NCBI RefSeq assembly: GCF_029589055.1
Contig: NZ_JARQZP010000003.1
Location: 124,001-188,000 of the forward strand
Direction of reading: 5' to 3'
DNA: 64,000 nucleotides
From: Vibrio hannami
GTDB taxonomy: Bacteria; Pseudomonadota; Gammaproteobacteria; Enterobacterales; Vibrionaceae
The notes under the pieces were generated by a model that made no database searches, was not told the origin of the DNA, and saw nothing but the letters and a program-made list of their open reading frames with translations. This document shows, piece by piece, positions 9,672 to 18,217 of this stretch. Within the stretch, counting starts at the first letter, position 1, and each line of letters opens with the position of its first letter. The translations under genes and the position numbers were made by a program.

Positions 9672-9769
9672 AATCTGGTGATCGGGTTGATGCAATGCCA
9701 TTGCAGGGGCTCTAAGGAGCTTTTGGACATTAGTTAGCAAGCGTCTATTGGGAAGGTAGCAGCAAATAC

Positions 9770-10057
9770 CTACTCAATTAACATAGAAAGCTTCTGAGAA
9801 GCCTTCGTAGGTAGGAACTCCGTAATATCGTATTCAGCTAACTTATTTATATAGAAAGGATCTTCCTTTAGGATTGCTTCTAAACTCTCTGGTGTATCAG
9901 CTTTGGCCAGTATAATCCCTCCTGTACGGGGAACTTTTCTTCCTGAAGCCAGAAAAACTCCTGACTCATAATACTTATCTAAAAACATCATATGAGCTGA
10001 TAGATGCTTTTCAATTTCTTCGATTTTAGATACATATGTTAATGACACTATAAACAT
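9770..10057 (-). CDS. YCII-domain (YciI-like) small protein
   Basis: A 95-residue cytoplasmic protein of the YCII/dimeric alpha-beta-barrel class, recognised from the N-terminal beta strand (MFIVSLTYV), the HMMFLDKYYESGVFLASG helix region, GGIILA, and the DPFY motif with a conserved acidic residue near the end. The family includes small ligand-binding or hydrolase-like proteins of mostly unknown role. It stands alone, reading toward the chemoreceptor terminator, with no operon partner. A specific function cannot be given. Confidence 0.7.
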   Translation of the reverse strand: MFIVSLTYVSKIEEIEKHLSAHMMFLDKYYESGVFLASGRKVPRTGGIILAKADTPESLEAILKEDPFYINKLAEYDITEFLPTKASQKLSMLIE

Positions 10058-10506
10058 AGTTTTCTCTCACTTAAGCTCAACTAATTGTATATACAGTACT
10101 TCTTAGTGAAGATAAAAGTCTACAAACACCTTTGAAAGCAATGCTTCCAATTCTGATCTGCCCGTTCAGTTGAGGCTGATAACCATAAGTTCTATTTCTT
10201 TATTATAAGTTTTCGGATGTAGTAACCCTCTATACATTGTTTTATATAACTTCTCATAATGCAGTTACATTACAGATCATCGTTAATAACGGTGGTTAAC
10301 TTGCTTAGTTCTGGGCAAAACTTGTCACCAGCGATCTGTCGCATCAGACTGACTTTATGCATTGGTTTCTAGAAAGTATGCAATACCTCAGCAGTCCCCG
10401 AAGCGAAAATGCCCCAAGATGCGTTTCGCTAGGCTAATACTTGACCGAGTTTTTACAATGAATCAAAGTAACCGAATATCTTATGTTACCAATAGAGTAA
10501 ATAAAT
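10058..10506. other. Gene-poor spacer, 449 bases
   Basis: AT-rich spacer between the YciI-like gene (reading left) and the shikimate-kinase-like pseudogene (reading right). I found no convincing coding segment, tRNA or attC-like site. Short dyads exist (AGCGAAA/TTTCGCT around 10401-10430) without terminator features. It presumably holds the promoters of both flanking genes. Confidence 0.4.
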
Positions 10507-11043
10507 ATGCTTGAACCCGATAATCTGATAATCACTGGCCTTATGGGTACTGGGAAAACCACAGTTGGTAAGTTGGTTGCAGCCAAACTTGGCCGAGAGT
10601 TTATCGATACAGATGAATATATAAATGAGAATGTAGGGTCTGCAAGTCATATTTTAAGCCAGCCAAATGGAGACGTGCAATTTCGTTTGGTAGAAGAACA
10701 AGTTGCCTCTGAGTTAGCTTCATAGAAAGGCCTTGTCATATCAACTGGCGGTAGATTCTTGACAAGCCAGAGCAACATTGATGTTATGAGTCAGACTGGT
10801 CACATTATTTGCCTGGTTGCTAACCTAGATGAAATCGTAATCAGGCTTCTTTCTTCTAGCACAGACACGTACAGGCCACGCTTCGAGGCTGCTAAAAATA
10901 AAATAGAGCTTATGATAAAGCTCCAAGAACAGAGCAGGCCATTTTATAACCAGTTTCATCAGTTCAGTACAGGTGGTGTTAAGCCAGAAGAAGTTGCTGA
11001 TGACATTGTGAGATCGGTGCTATCTATGCAGACAGAGATTTGA
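10507..11043 (+). pseudogene. Shikimate-kinase-like P-loop kinase, interrupted by an in-frame TAG
   Basis: The two halves lie in one frame and are separated only by TAG at 10723-10725. The first half shows Walker A GLMGTGKTT (near residue 15), and DTD (near residue 38) corresponds to the shikimate-kinase substrate motif. The second half resumes KGLVISTGGRFL, matching the kinase TGGG substrate segment with Arg for the last Gly, then a lid-like Arg-rich region and a C-terminal helix. Total about 178 codons, normal for AroK/AroL-like kinases. A housekeeping aroK would be elsewhere, so this is likely a decayed or specialised paralogue. Alternatives are a sequencing error or amber read-through. 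The final residues look intact, suggesting a recent lesion. Confidence 0.7.
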
Positions 11044-11138
11044 GCTACACTTACCGAAAATGTAGTAACTCGCACTCTATTCAAGTGTGCCAATCTCAAA
11101 AAGTACGGATGGTTTACTCCTGGTGAAATAAAACCAAT

Positions 11139-12086
11139 TTAGTGGTTTCCTGACAATATTGGGCGGTTAGATTCCACTAATTCTACAAGAAAGTCTGCTA
11201 CCGCGCGTACTCTTCGTGAGTGTGATAAATCAGAATGCATAACCAAGTAAATGGTTTGATTGATGCCAATGTCTTTTTCAACACAGACAAAATTATATAG
11301 ATTTCCAAGCAGATGCGGTAATACAGCTAGTCCAAGACCTGCTTTTGTTGCCGCAACTTGCGAGGCAAGCGAGGTTGTTGTTAGAACGGGCTCTCTGCCT
11401 TGTAGTACGCTTTCTAGCCAATGTGCTGCGGGTAGTTGTGTCTGCATTTCACCCCAGCTAATAAAATCATCGGCATCAAAGGTGGCTGAATCTACGAGTT
11501 TTTGCCGTTGATCTACATAGTGTGCACTGCCATACAAACCATAACCTAACTCTCCAACCCTACGCAGAGTAACATTACCCCGTACGGGTCGAACCATTCG
11601 TAAAGCTAAGTCGGCGTCACGTCGGTGTAGATTGGCTGTAGAGATATCGGTAACGAATTCAATCGTAATTGCAGGGTATTGACGCTGAAACTCAGGCAGT
11701 GCTGGGATGATCAGATGATTTGCCAGGTTCTCAGCAGTTGCCAGTCGTACTCGGCCGCTAAGTTGAGATTGTAATGAGGCATTTGATTCGAAAACTATTG
11801 TAGCAGCTTCAATGGCTTCAGCTTTCTCTATCAAGCTCGCTCCATCTTCAGTTAGTTGATAACCTGATTGAAAGCGTACAAACAATGGAAGGTTTAATGC
11901 GGTTTCTAACCGTTCGATACGGCGAGATAAAGTGGCAATACCAAGGTTTAATTCTGAGGCGGCACCGCTTAAGGTTCCTGAACGGGCGATCGCTAGGAAT
12001 GTTCTGACATCATCCCATACCCAGTCTCTAGGTATTTGTTTTCCGATATCGGAAGGCTCTTTCTCTATTTTGTTTGTATTTTTCAT
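11139..12086 (-). CDS. LysR-family regulator (divergent to aldo/keto reductase)
   Basis: A 315-residue LysR-type transcriptional regulator. The winged helix-turn-helix lies after an unusual ~25-residue polar N-terminal extension (VRTFLAIARSGTLSGAASELN, about 27-47), followed by the linker helix and a periplasmic-binding-like effector domain from about 115. It is transcribed away from the aldo/keto reductase gene, with only 47 bases between the starts and a near-palindrome (12092-12108) inside that gap. It therefore most likely controls that reductase and itself. The effector is unknown. Confidence 0.88.
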   Translation of the reverse strand: MKNTNKIEKEPSDIGKQIPRDWVWDDVRTFLAIARSGTLSGAASELNLGIATLSRRIERLETALNLPLFVRFQSGYQLTEDGASLIEKAEAIEAATIVFESNASLQSQLSGRVRLATAENLANHLIIPALPEFQRQYPAITIEFVTDISTANLHRRDADLALRMVRPVRGNVTLRRVGELGYGLYGSAHYVDQRQKLVDSATFDADDFISWGEMQTQLPAAHWLESVLQGREPVLTTTSLASQVAATKAGLGLAVLPHLLGNLYNFVCVEKDIGINQTIYLVMHSDLSHSRRVRAVADFLVELVESNRPILSGNH

Positions 12087-12091
12087 TAGTG

Positions 12092-12108
12092 GATAGTGTC
12101 ACACTGTC
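12092..12108. promoter_or_regulatory. Putative LysR operator between divergent genes
   Basis: A 17-base near-palindrome with AGTGT-C-ACACT at its core and GA/TC ends sits in the 47-base gap shared by the LysR regulator and the aldo/keto reductase. Both promoters must lie here, so it is the obvious operator candidate. Confidence 0.45.
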
Positions 12109-12133
12109 TTTAAATTAATCAAGGAGACGCACT

Positions 12134-13117
12134 ATGGAAACTCGAGAACTGGTACCTGGCTTCCAAGTTTCAGCAATAGGTATTGGCTGTATGGGCATGA
12201 GTGAGTTTTATGGGCCACGGGATGATGAAGTGTCATTAAAGGTATTGGCGAAGGCGTATGATCTCGGTATTACTTTTTATGATACAGCTGACACATACGG
12301 GCCGAACCATAATGAAGAGTTGATCGGCAAGTTTTTAAAGCAAACAAATGCAAGTGTCCGTATTGCCACTAAGTTTGGCATAGTGCGTAAGCCAGGTGAA
12401 TATGCCCGCTCTATCAACAATAGCCCCAGTTATGTTCGCTTAGCCTGCGAAGCATCACTCAAGCGACTTGGTGTTGAGCAGATCGATCTATATTACGTCC
12501 ACCGGGTAAACCCAGCCCAACCTATAGAAGAAACAATTGCGACGCTTTCTGATTTAGTTAAAGAGGGAAAAATCGCCCACATAGGCCTAAGCGAGGTTAG
12601 TGCATCAACACTTAAGAAAGCTCATGCAATCCATCCCATATCTGCTGTTCAAAGTGAGTATTCGTTATGGACTCGTGAAGTTGAGGAAAGCATTCTGCCT
12701 GCCTGTAAAGCTTTGGGCATTGGATTTGTGCCTTACTCACCGTTAGGGCGTGGTTTTCTGGCTGGCAGGTTCCAGGGTAGTGAAGGATTTACTGAGGGGG
12801 ATTTCCGAGAGGCTTTACCACGCTTTGAAAAAGATGCTATGGCGAAAAATCAAAGAATTACGGATGTCATTGCTGAATTTGCGGTTGAAAAAGGATGTAC
12901 ACCAGCACAGTTATCTTTGGCTTGGTTGCTATCGAAAGGAGATAACATTGTACCTATACCCGGCACAAAAAAATTAAAGTATATCCAGGAAAATTCTGAG
13001 GCTGCAGGAATTGTGCTAAGCCCAGCAGAACTAAAACGCCTAGAGAGTCTGGTCGAAAAGCTTCCAGTTATTGGTGAGCGGTATACGCCTGAAGGAATGA
13101 AGGGACTGAACGCATAA
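12134..13117 (+). CDS. Aldo/keto reductase
   Basis: A 327-residue NADPH-dependent aldo/keto reductase with a TIM-barrel fold that would reduce aldehydes or ketones in the cytoplasm. The catalytic tetrad is visible: Asp and Tyr in TFYDTADTYG (about 53 and 58), Lys in ATKFG (about 84) and His in YYVHR (about 122). The NADP-binding end shows PIPGTKK. Ribosome site AAGGAGA precedes the ATG. Divergent from a LysR regulator. It resembles the YakC/AKR13-like group; the physiological substrate cannot be told from sequence. Confidence 0.88.
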   Translation: METRELVPGFQVSAIGIGCMGMSEFYGPRDDEVSLKVLAKAYDLGITFYDTADTYGPNHNEELIGKFLKQTNASVRIATKFGIVRKPGEYARSINNSPSYVRLACEASLKRLGVEQIDLYYVHRVNPAQPIEETIATLSDLVKEGKIAHIGLSEVSASTLKKAHAIHPISAVQSEYSLWTREVEESILPACKALGIGFVPYSPLGRGFLAGRFQGSEGFTEGDFREALPRFEKDAMAKNQRITDVIAEFAVEKGCTPAQLSLAWLLSKGDNIVPIPGTKKLKYIQENSEAAGIVLSPAELKRLESLVEKLPVIGERYTPEGMKGLNA

Positions 13118-13155
13118 GCACTACATCAGCAGGCTTTCCCATGTTTGTAGTGCTT
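13116..13155. other. 10-base stem after the aldo/keto reductase gene
   Basis: AAGCACTACA (13116-13125) pairs with TGTAGTGCTT (13146-13155) across a 20-base loop, immediately at the end of the reductase gene. No T tract follows, so it is at best a weak terminator or an mRNA 3' stabiliser. Confidence 0.35.
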
Positions 13156-13252
13156 GTAAAAGCATCTGGGAGGCGCTACTCATGACAACTTCGCTACCTT
13201 AGCAGCAATGCATAAGTGATTTCTTAAGTTGTTTATAAATCACTCATTGCAA

Positions 13253-13381
13253 TTACCACGAGCTATCACCTCCAAATAAACTGCAGAAACTGCCAGTTTT
13301 AGCGGTCTTAAATAATCCAAAAATTTTTTCAGCCGCTTCTTCTGGTGTTCGATCAACATCTGGAGAAGCCATACTCGTACC
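13253..13381 (-). pseudogene. C-terminal remnant of a short-chain dehydrogenase (SDR)
   Basis: On the minus strand a short open stretch, preceded in frame by a stop at 13382-13384, reads GTSMASPDVDRTPEEAAEKI and then GLFKTAKTGSF through to a final SSW. This resembles the last ~40 residues of small SDRs (PG-x-V-T-D/S-M, a TPEE helix, a G-x-F strand and a terminal PW/SW). The Rossmann fold and catalytic Tyr-Lys part are absent. It is therefore read as a remnant left by deletion. It lies just downstream of the DsbA-like gene. Homology is judged by eye only. Confidence 0.4.
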
Positions 13382-13402
13382 TTAATTCGCGTTTCAATAT
13401 TT

Positions 13403-14056
13403 TTACATATCAGTTTGAAAAGTACTGGAATCGCTGCGGATATAGCTATCAACAAGCTGCTGCCACTCATCAGGCTTGCCATAAAACTCAGTATGAGGAA
13501 GTACTATAAACTTATTCGCAACTTCAAGGATCAGCGTCGGATACCCATAAACCTGTAACTTCTGCATTAACAGTCGGCTTCTCTGTATTTCTTCCTGCTC
13601 GATACCTAGATTTGCATTCATAGTTTTATGCCACTGTGCGCCTTCTAATCCTAATTTTACTGATAGCTCCTCGAGTACTTTGGGATGATTGACCTGCTTA
13701 CCATCAACATAGTGGGCATGCTGAATGGCTTTCAACATATCTAATGGGGCGATACCCAATTGCTTTGCTGTTAGAATTGCGCGTGCTGTGATGAAAGAGT
13801 CCAAAATCATTTTATCGTCGCTTTTCACTCGCTGGATATATTCATCTCCAAACTGTGCTCCGGTCATTTTGGCTATACGCTCGTCATTGACGAGGATATG
13901 GCTCCGAAAATCGGGCTCGATAGCCTTATTGTCAATCATACCGCCGGGGTGAAGCGCCAACTCAATCTCAGTGTTAGCTGCAATTGCAACTAACAGAGAA
14001 GTAGCACCGTAACACCAACCACACATCGGGTCGAAAAAGTAGTGTACTTTTACCAT
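13403..14056 (-). CDS. DsbA-family thioredoxin-fold protein with CGWC
   Basis: A 217-residue DsbA/FrnE-like protein. The redox motif CGWC sits near residues 12-15 in FDPMCGWCYGA, and the cis-Pro segment is GYPTLIL near 170. No signal peptide is seen, so it is probably cytoplasmic, unlike true DsbA. The reading frame starts inside the last codons of the MBL-fold gene (7-base overlap), giving strong translational coupling. Members of this family act as disulfide oxidoreductases or glutathione-dependent isomerases. The coupling suggests a joint role with the MBL-fold protein, but no pathway can be named. Confidence 0.8.
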   Translation of the reverse strand: MVKVHYFFDPMCGWCYGATSLLVAIAANTEIELALHPGGMIDNKAIEPDFRSHILVNDERIAKMTGAQFGDEYIQRVKSDDKMILDSFITARAILTAKQLGIAPLDMLKAIQHAHYVDGKQVNHPKVLEELSVKLGLEGAQWHKTMNANLGIEQEEIQRSRLLMQKLQVYGYPTLILEVANKFIVLPHTEFYGKPDEWQQLVDSYIRSDSSTFQTDM

Positions 14057-14916
14057 TTTATTTCACCCATATGTACCTTAGCACCAATACTTAGAGCCAT
14101 AGACAGTTGTGCATCAGGATAGCTTTCAGACATTTTTCCTATCACTTCAGCGCTATTCTGGCTGCTACTTTTCGCCTGCTGGAAGTCTGCCAGATACTGC
14201 TGAGAATAACTTATAGTGCTTGCATCAAGCTTAGTTCCGACTTTCATGTGTCCCGGAATGACTATCTCCGGATTTAGCTCCTGTAGTTCTTCCAACTGCT
14301 TAACCCAGGCTTTCAGACTACCCTCAGACTGCGCGTCAGCCATCCAAAGGTGCAAATTGCCGTAAACGGCGACATTACCCAGAACCGTTTTGCTAGAAGG
14401 AATCCACAAGTAAGGACGATGAGCCAATTCTCCTTGAGTGCCACGAATCTCAATTTTGTGTCCTTCAATTGTCAACGCATTGCCTTCGATAGCTTGTGGT
14501 AGATACGGTTCAACCGGAGCATTATTCCCCATTTTAGGCCCCCAAAATGCTAGTTTTCCTGCAAGCTTTTTCTCTATAACCTCAATAACTGCTGGAGTAC
14601 TCAGAACTTGTGCTTTCGGGAATAGTGAATGTAGTACTTCTGCTCCAAAGTAATAATCTGGGTCAGCCTGACTGATAAAAATAGTTTTCAGCTCTTTGCC
14701 ACTATCAAGAACTTTTGCGGCAATGCGCAGAGCATCTGCTTTGGTAAAGCCCGTATCGACTACCATGACTTCACTTTCACCGATTACTAATGTTGAATTT
14801 ACGTGGAAGCTGTTCTTGTCAGCGTTATAAACATCAAGAGTAAGTGGTGTATTTTCCGCTGCGGTTACGTTTGTGGCCAGTAAGACAGATGTGGCGATTA
14901 GAGTTAATTTTTTCAT
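14050..14916 (-). CDS. Exported MBL-fold protein with degenerate metal-binding motif
   Basis: A 288-residue metallo-beta-lactamase-fold protein with a signal peptide (MKKLTLIATSVLL..., likely cleavage after VTA near residue 20). I start it at the ATG 14914-14916, which has an AAGGAGAA site, rather than at an upstream in-frame start that would overlap the divergent LysR gene. The fold is recognised from VVDTGFTKADA and PGHMKVG. The hallmark HxHxDH is replaced by QADPDY, so at least two metal-binding His are missing; it may be inactive, use a different metal site, or bind a ligand. Overlaps the downstream DsbA-like gene. A LysR regulator is divergent. Confidence 0.78.
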   Translation of the reverse strand: MKKLTLIATSVLLATNVTAAENTPLTLDVYNADKNSFHVNSTLVIGESEVMVVDTGFTKADALRIAAKVLDSGKELKTIFISQADPDYYFGAEVLHSLFPKAQVLSTPAVIEVIEKKLAGKLAFWGPKMGNNAPVEPYLPQAIEGNALTIEGHKIEIRGTQGELAHRPYLWIPSSKTVLGNVAVYGNLHLWMADAQSEGSLKAWVKQLEELQELNPEIVIPGHMKVGTKLDASTISYSQQYLADFQQAKSSSQNSAEVIGKMSESYPDAQLSMALSIGAKVHMGEIKW

Positions 14917-14968
14917 ACCGTTCTCCTTCAATGTGTTTGGGTATGGGGAGGATAATAAAGAATTGACG

Positions 14969-14996
14969 TGCTCAGAAAAACACACCAAACTGAGCA
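14969..14996. promoter_or_regulatory. Putative LysR operator (7-base inverted repeat)
   Basis: TGCTCAG (14969-14975) and CTGAGCA (14990-14996) are exact inverted repeats with a 14-base spacer. They lie within the 107-base divergent promoter region of the MBL-fold gene and the LysR gene at 15024. Confidence 0.45.
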
Positions 14997-15023
14997 TTAT
15001 TGTTTCTTTATTCGATCGAATGT

Positions 15024-15911
15024 ATGGATAGGCTAACAGCCGCAAAAGTATTTTTTGATGTTGCAACGACTGGCAGTTTTACCGCCACAGCAGACAGGCT
15101 GAATATGTCTCGTCCCATGGTGACGAGATACATTGAGACGATGGAAGCTTGGCTGAATACACGCCTGTTACATCGAACCACACGAAAAGTTTCTTTGACA
15201 ACATCGGGCGAAACATGTCTGGAGGAAGTTAAACAATGGCTTAGGCAAGCAGAAAGCCTAAGCAGGCTGGCAGACACCAGTGGTGAATTGTCGGGTACAG
15301 TTCGGTTAGCAACCAGCATGTCTTTTGGTTATTCTCAATTGGTGCCAGCTATTCAAGAGTTTATGGCAGAGAACCCCAAAGTAAATGTCGATATCGACTT
15401 GCAAGACTCAGTAACCGACCTGACTGAAAGGCAGATAGATCTTGCTATCCGAATCGCGTCGGCACCTGATCCGGCTCTGATAGGCAAGCCTATATCGGTA
15501 TGTGAGTCAGTTGTGGTAGCTTCGCCACAGTATTTGACTAGAAATAGTACTATTTCTGAACCGAGCGATTTAACCAATCATACTTGTCTTGGGTATAAAA
15601 ATTTCCAACAACATATCTGGCATTTGACAAAAGACAACTCGCAACAATCGGTAGAAGTTAAGTGTAATCTGACAGCAAATGAAACGACAACCTTACTGCA
15701 CGCAGCATTGTGTGGCGCAGGCATAGCTATTCAGCCAACTTATCTCGCAAACCAATACGTTAAAAGTGGTCAGCTTCAGCAGGTTTTGCCAAGCTGGAAA
15801 CCAGACGACCTTACCATTTATGCTCTCTATACTTCCAGAAAATATATGTCATCAACTGTTCGTACACTGATTGATTATTTATCAAACTATTTTGCCGAAG
15901 CTCGTTGGTAA
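15024..15911 (+). CDS. LysR-family regulator (divergent to MBL-fold gene)
   Basis: A 295-residue LysR-type regulator of the DmlR/PecT-like group. The helix-turn-helix is in AKVFFDVATTGSFTATADRLNMS (about 7-29), followed by the linker helix with LLHRTTRKVSLT. The start is ATG 15024 (MDRLTAAKVF), which fits the family; an upstream TTG would add eight residues. It is divergent from the MBL-fold/DsbA-like pair and shares a 7-base inverted repeat with it. The inferred role is control of that pair. Confidence 0.9.
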   Translation: MDRLTAAKVFFDVATTGSFTATADRLNMSRPMVTRYIETMEAWLNTRLLHRTTRKVSLTTSGETCLEEVKQWLRQAESLSRLADTSGELSGTVRLATSMSFGYSQLVPAIQEFMAENPKVNVDIDLQDSVTDLTERQIDLAIRIASAPDPALIGKPISVCESVVVASPQYLTRNSTISEPSDLTNHTCLGYKNFQQHIWHLTKDNSQQSVEVKCNLTANETTTLLHAALCGAGIAIQPTYLANQYVKSGQLQQVLPSWKPDDLTIYALYTSRKYMSSTVRTLIDYLSNYFAEARW

Positions 15912-15926
15912 TGTTTTGCCTGATTT

Positions 15927-16130
15927 TTGCCATTACAAAAGCTAAACTGCTCCATTCAAACTGGACACCCCCGCCAGACAATGCATCCAAGCAAATTATT
16001 ACGCGAAAGTGGTGTAGAGATTGAAATGTTAAAAAGTGACATCTTCTGGAAGTTTGCTGTCACGGCGTCTCAACTGGTAACCATGAGTAACAGTACGGTG
16101 ATTTCAGTGGCACGATCCGCCACTGAGTAA
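15927..16130 (+). pseudogene. Possible remnant of a PanE/ApbA-like reductase
   Basis: A 67-codon open stretch between two LysR genes. Its middle (LLRESGVEIEML, SDIFWKFAVTASQLVTMS) resembles the helical C-terminal domain of ketopantoate-reductase-like proteins, in which LL..AGIEVEL is followed by a W-x-K segment. There is no Rossmann domain and no good ribosome site (it opens with TTG). I regard it as a decayed fragment. The rest of this 308-base gap shows nothing else recognisable. Confidence 0.25.
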
Positions 16131-16219
16131 TTACGTTAAGCCGAAATGGGGCACTTTCACGTTATAAAGCACCAATTGTAACGGATCTATACATGGTGAG
16201 TTACAGCACACCCATAGAA

Positions 16220-17098
16220 TCAACGACGTTCAATTTGCAACCTTTCAACAAAGTGAATGAAATTATCTTTTGCAGCGCTCTGTAACTGCTCATTCCAAAT
16301 TAGGCCGACATCCCATGAACTGCTTTCCCCGGACAGTTCCCAAAAAGCGACATGCTCATTCGCAATATGCCTTGCACTTGCTGGAACAATAGTGAAACCC
16401 AAATTTGCGGAGACTAGTGCTAACAATGTTTGAATATCATCTGCCTCCTGAACTACATTCAGTTTTATTTCATGCTCCTCTAATACCATGTTTATTTGTT
16501 GGCTTAGGCCCATACCTCGCTCAGGATTAAGCTGTAAATAATCGATTGAATCTAACGAAAACCACAATTTGTTTATGTTTATGCTTTGGCTTCGATGTGT
16601 CGCAAGTACTAGGTGATCTGTGCAGAGCTTCACGCCCTTCAGCGGAGCTAAAGCTGGTAGACGACTAAAACTGAGGTGAAGATCTCCTCGAAGTAAGAGC
16701 TCTGACTGCTTTTGAGATGGTATATCGTTGAGCGTAATGTGGATCTCTGGATAATGTTTTTTAAACTTAGCGATGTAATCTGGTGCAAGTTGATAAGAAG
16801 ATATACCAAAACCTATATTGAGGTTTCCTGCAATGCCCTTGGCTACTCGCTGGGTTAGACATTTATAAGATTCAAAACTTGAAACAATTCGCTGCGCTTC
16901 AGGTAAAAGAGCAACCCCTGCCGCCGTCAAACTGGCCCCTTGTCTTCCTCTTTCAAATAACACCACGCCACAAAAAGCCTCAAGACGTTGAATCTTCTTG
17001 GTTAAAGCTGACTGAGTAATGTGTAAGTGCTCCGAAGCTACTCGATAATTACCGTCTTCCGCTAATTGACAGAATGTGCGTAAATCACCTAAATCCAT
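16220..17098 (-). CDS. LysR-family regulator (divergent to nitrilase)
   Basis: A 292-residue LysR-type regulator with N-terminal helix-turn-helix (LRTFCQLAEDGNYRVASEHLH, about 5-25), linker helix and effector-binding domain. It starts at ATG 17096-17098 and is transcribed away from the nitrilase-family gene across a 96-base gap. That makes the nitrilase its likely target. The ligand is unknown; a carbon-nitrogen substrate or product of the nitrilase is a reasonable guess. Confidence 0.9.
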   Translation of the reverse strand: MDLGDLRTFCQLAEDGNYRVASEHLHITQSALTKKIQRLEAFCGVVLFERGRQGASLTAAGVALLPEAQRIVSSFESYKCLTQRVAKGIAGNLNIGFGISSYQLAPDYIAKFKKHYPEIHITLNDIPSQKQSELLLRGDLHLSFSRLPALAPLKGVKLCTDHLVLATHRSQSININKLWFSLDSIDYLQLNPERGMGLSQQINMVLEEHEIKLNVVQEADDIQTLLALVSANLGFTIVPASARHIANEHVAFWELSGESSSWDVGLIWNEQLQSAAKDNFIHFVERLQIERR

Positions 17099-17194
17099 TC
17101 CATTTTCTCATCGTTAATGGGAAGTTTATTCATTATACGGAATTGAATGAGGTTTTTAAAATGGAGGATATTCACTGAGTAAAAAGGAACGATC

Positions 17195-18154
17195 ATGAAA
17201 GATATCCGTGTTGCCACTGTGCAATTTAATCACCATGCGAACGATAAAAATTACAATTTATCGATCATTCAAAGTTATGTAGTAAAGGCTGCTAAAGAAG
17301 GAGCCAAAATCATTGTCTTCCCTGAAATGTGTGTTACTGGTTACTGGCATGTTTCAACACTGCAAAAGTCGGAGATCGATGATTTGTCTGAGTTCATCCC
17401 GCAAGGAGAAACATCTCAACGCTTACTAGAAATGTCTGAAAAATATCAAATCAGCATCGGAGCAGGTTTAATTGAAAAAGACAAGAACGGAGATCTTTAC
17501 AATTCTTATGTAATGGCAATGCCTGATGGTCAGATAGCCAAACACAGAAAGCTGCATACGTTTGTAAGCGAACACATGAGAAGTGGCAGTGAATACACGG
17601 TATTTGATACGCCACATGGATGCCGTGTAGGAATCCTGATTTGTTGGGATAATAATTTAGTCGAGAATGTTCGAATAACGGCATTAAAGGGGGCAGAAAT
17701 TCTGGTCGCCCCTCATCAAACAGGTGGCACGAACTCTCGCAGCCCTAATGCGATGGGATTGATTGAGCCTCAGCTTTGGCATCATTGTAAACAAGACCCA
17801 GAGTCGATTCGTTCTGAAATGCAAGGTTCTAAAGGAAGAAAGTGGTTAATGCGTTGGCTACCCGCGCGTGCCCATGACAATGGCATGTTCCTGATCTTTA
17901 GTAACGGTGTTGGAGTTGATATGGATGAAGTTAGAACAGGGAATGCGATGGTACTCAATCCCTATGGAGAAATTATCGCTGAAACTGACTGCGTCGATAA
18001 TGATATGGTAATTGCCGATCTCAATGCGAAAGATCTAAACATGTGTACAGGCAGACGCTGGATCAGAGGTCGTAGACCTAATCTCTACGCTCCCTTAACG
18101 ATGGAAGGGAATGAATTGACGCCTTATCAAGCAAGATTCTCTACGCAAAAATAG
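17195..18154 (+). CDS. Nitrilase-superfamily carbon-nitrogen hydrolase
   Basis: A 319-residue cytoplasmic amidohydrolase of the nitrilase superfamily. The catalytic triad is visible: Glu in VFPEMC (about 46), Lys in KHRKLHTF (about 113) and Cys in GILICWDN (about 152). A ~30-residue insertion after the nucleophile (HQTGGTNSRS and a Lys-rich stretch) precedes WLPARAHDNG, giving a longer form than the usual ~270-290 residues. Ribosome site AAAAGGAACG precedes the ATG. Plausible chemistry is hydrolysis of an amide or N-carbamoyl compound. The subfamily cannot be decided by eye. Its regulator is probably the divergent LysR. Confidence 0.87.
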   Translation: MKDIRVATVQFNHHANDKNYNLSIIQSYVVKAAKEGAKIIVFPEMCVTGYWHVSTLQKSEIDDLSEFIPQGETSQRLLEMSEKYQISIGAGLIEKDKNGDLYNSYVMAMPDGQIAKHRKLHTFVSEHMRSGSEYTVFDTPHGCRVGILICWDNNLVENVRITALKGAEILVAPHQTGGTNSRSPNAMGLIEPQLWHHCKQDPESIRSEMQGSKGRKWLMRWLPARAHDNGMFLIFSNGVGVDMDEVRTGNAMVLNPYGEIIAETDCVDNDMVIADLNAKDLNMCTGRRWIRGRRPNLYAPLTMEGNELTPYQARFSTQK

Positions 18155-18217
18155 ATGGCGTATCTTATCGAACAGCCGCCAACGAATTATACGCTGGTGA
18201 TTATATTGTGTCAGTAT

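Noticed and set aside
10058..10506. Possible integron attC site or cassette array near the YciI-like and kinase-like genes
   Set aside because: No attC-type imperfect palindromes with the usual core sites were seen around these genes.
13240..13482. 80-codon minus-strand open frame overlapping the DsbA-like gene end
   Set aside because: Composition is unlike a protein domain; a different frame of the same stretch matches an SDR C-terminus better.
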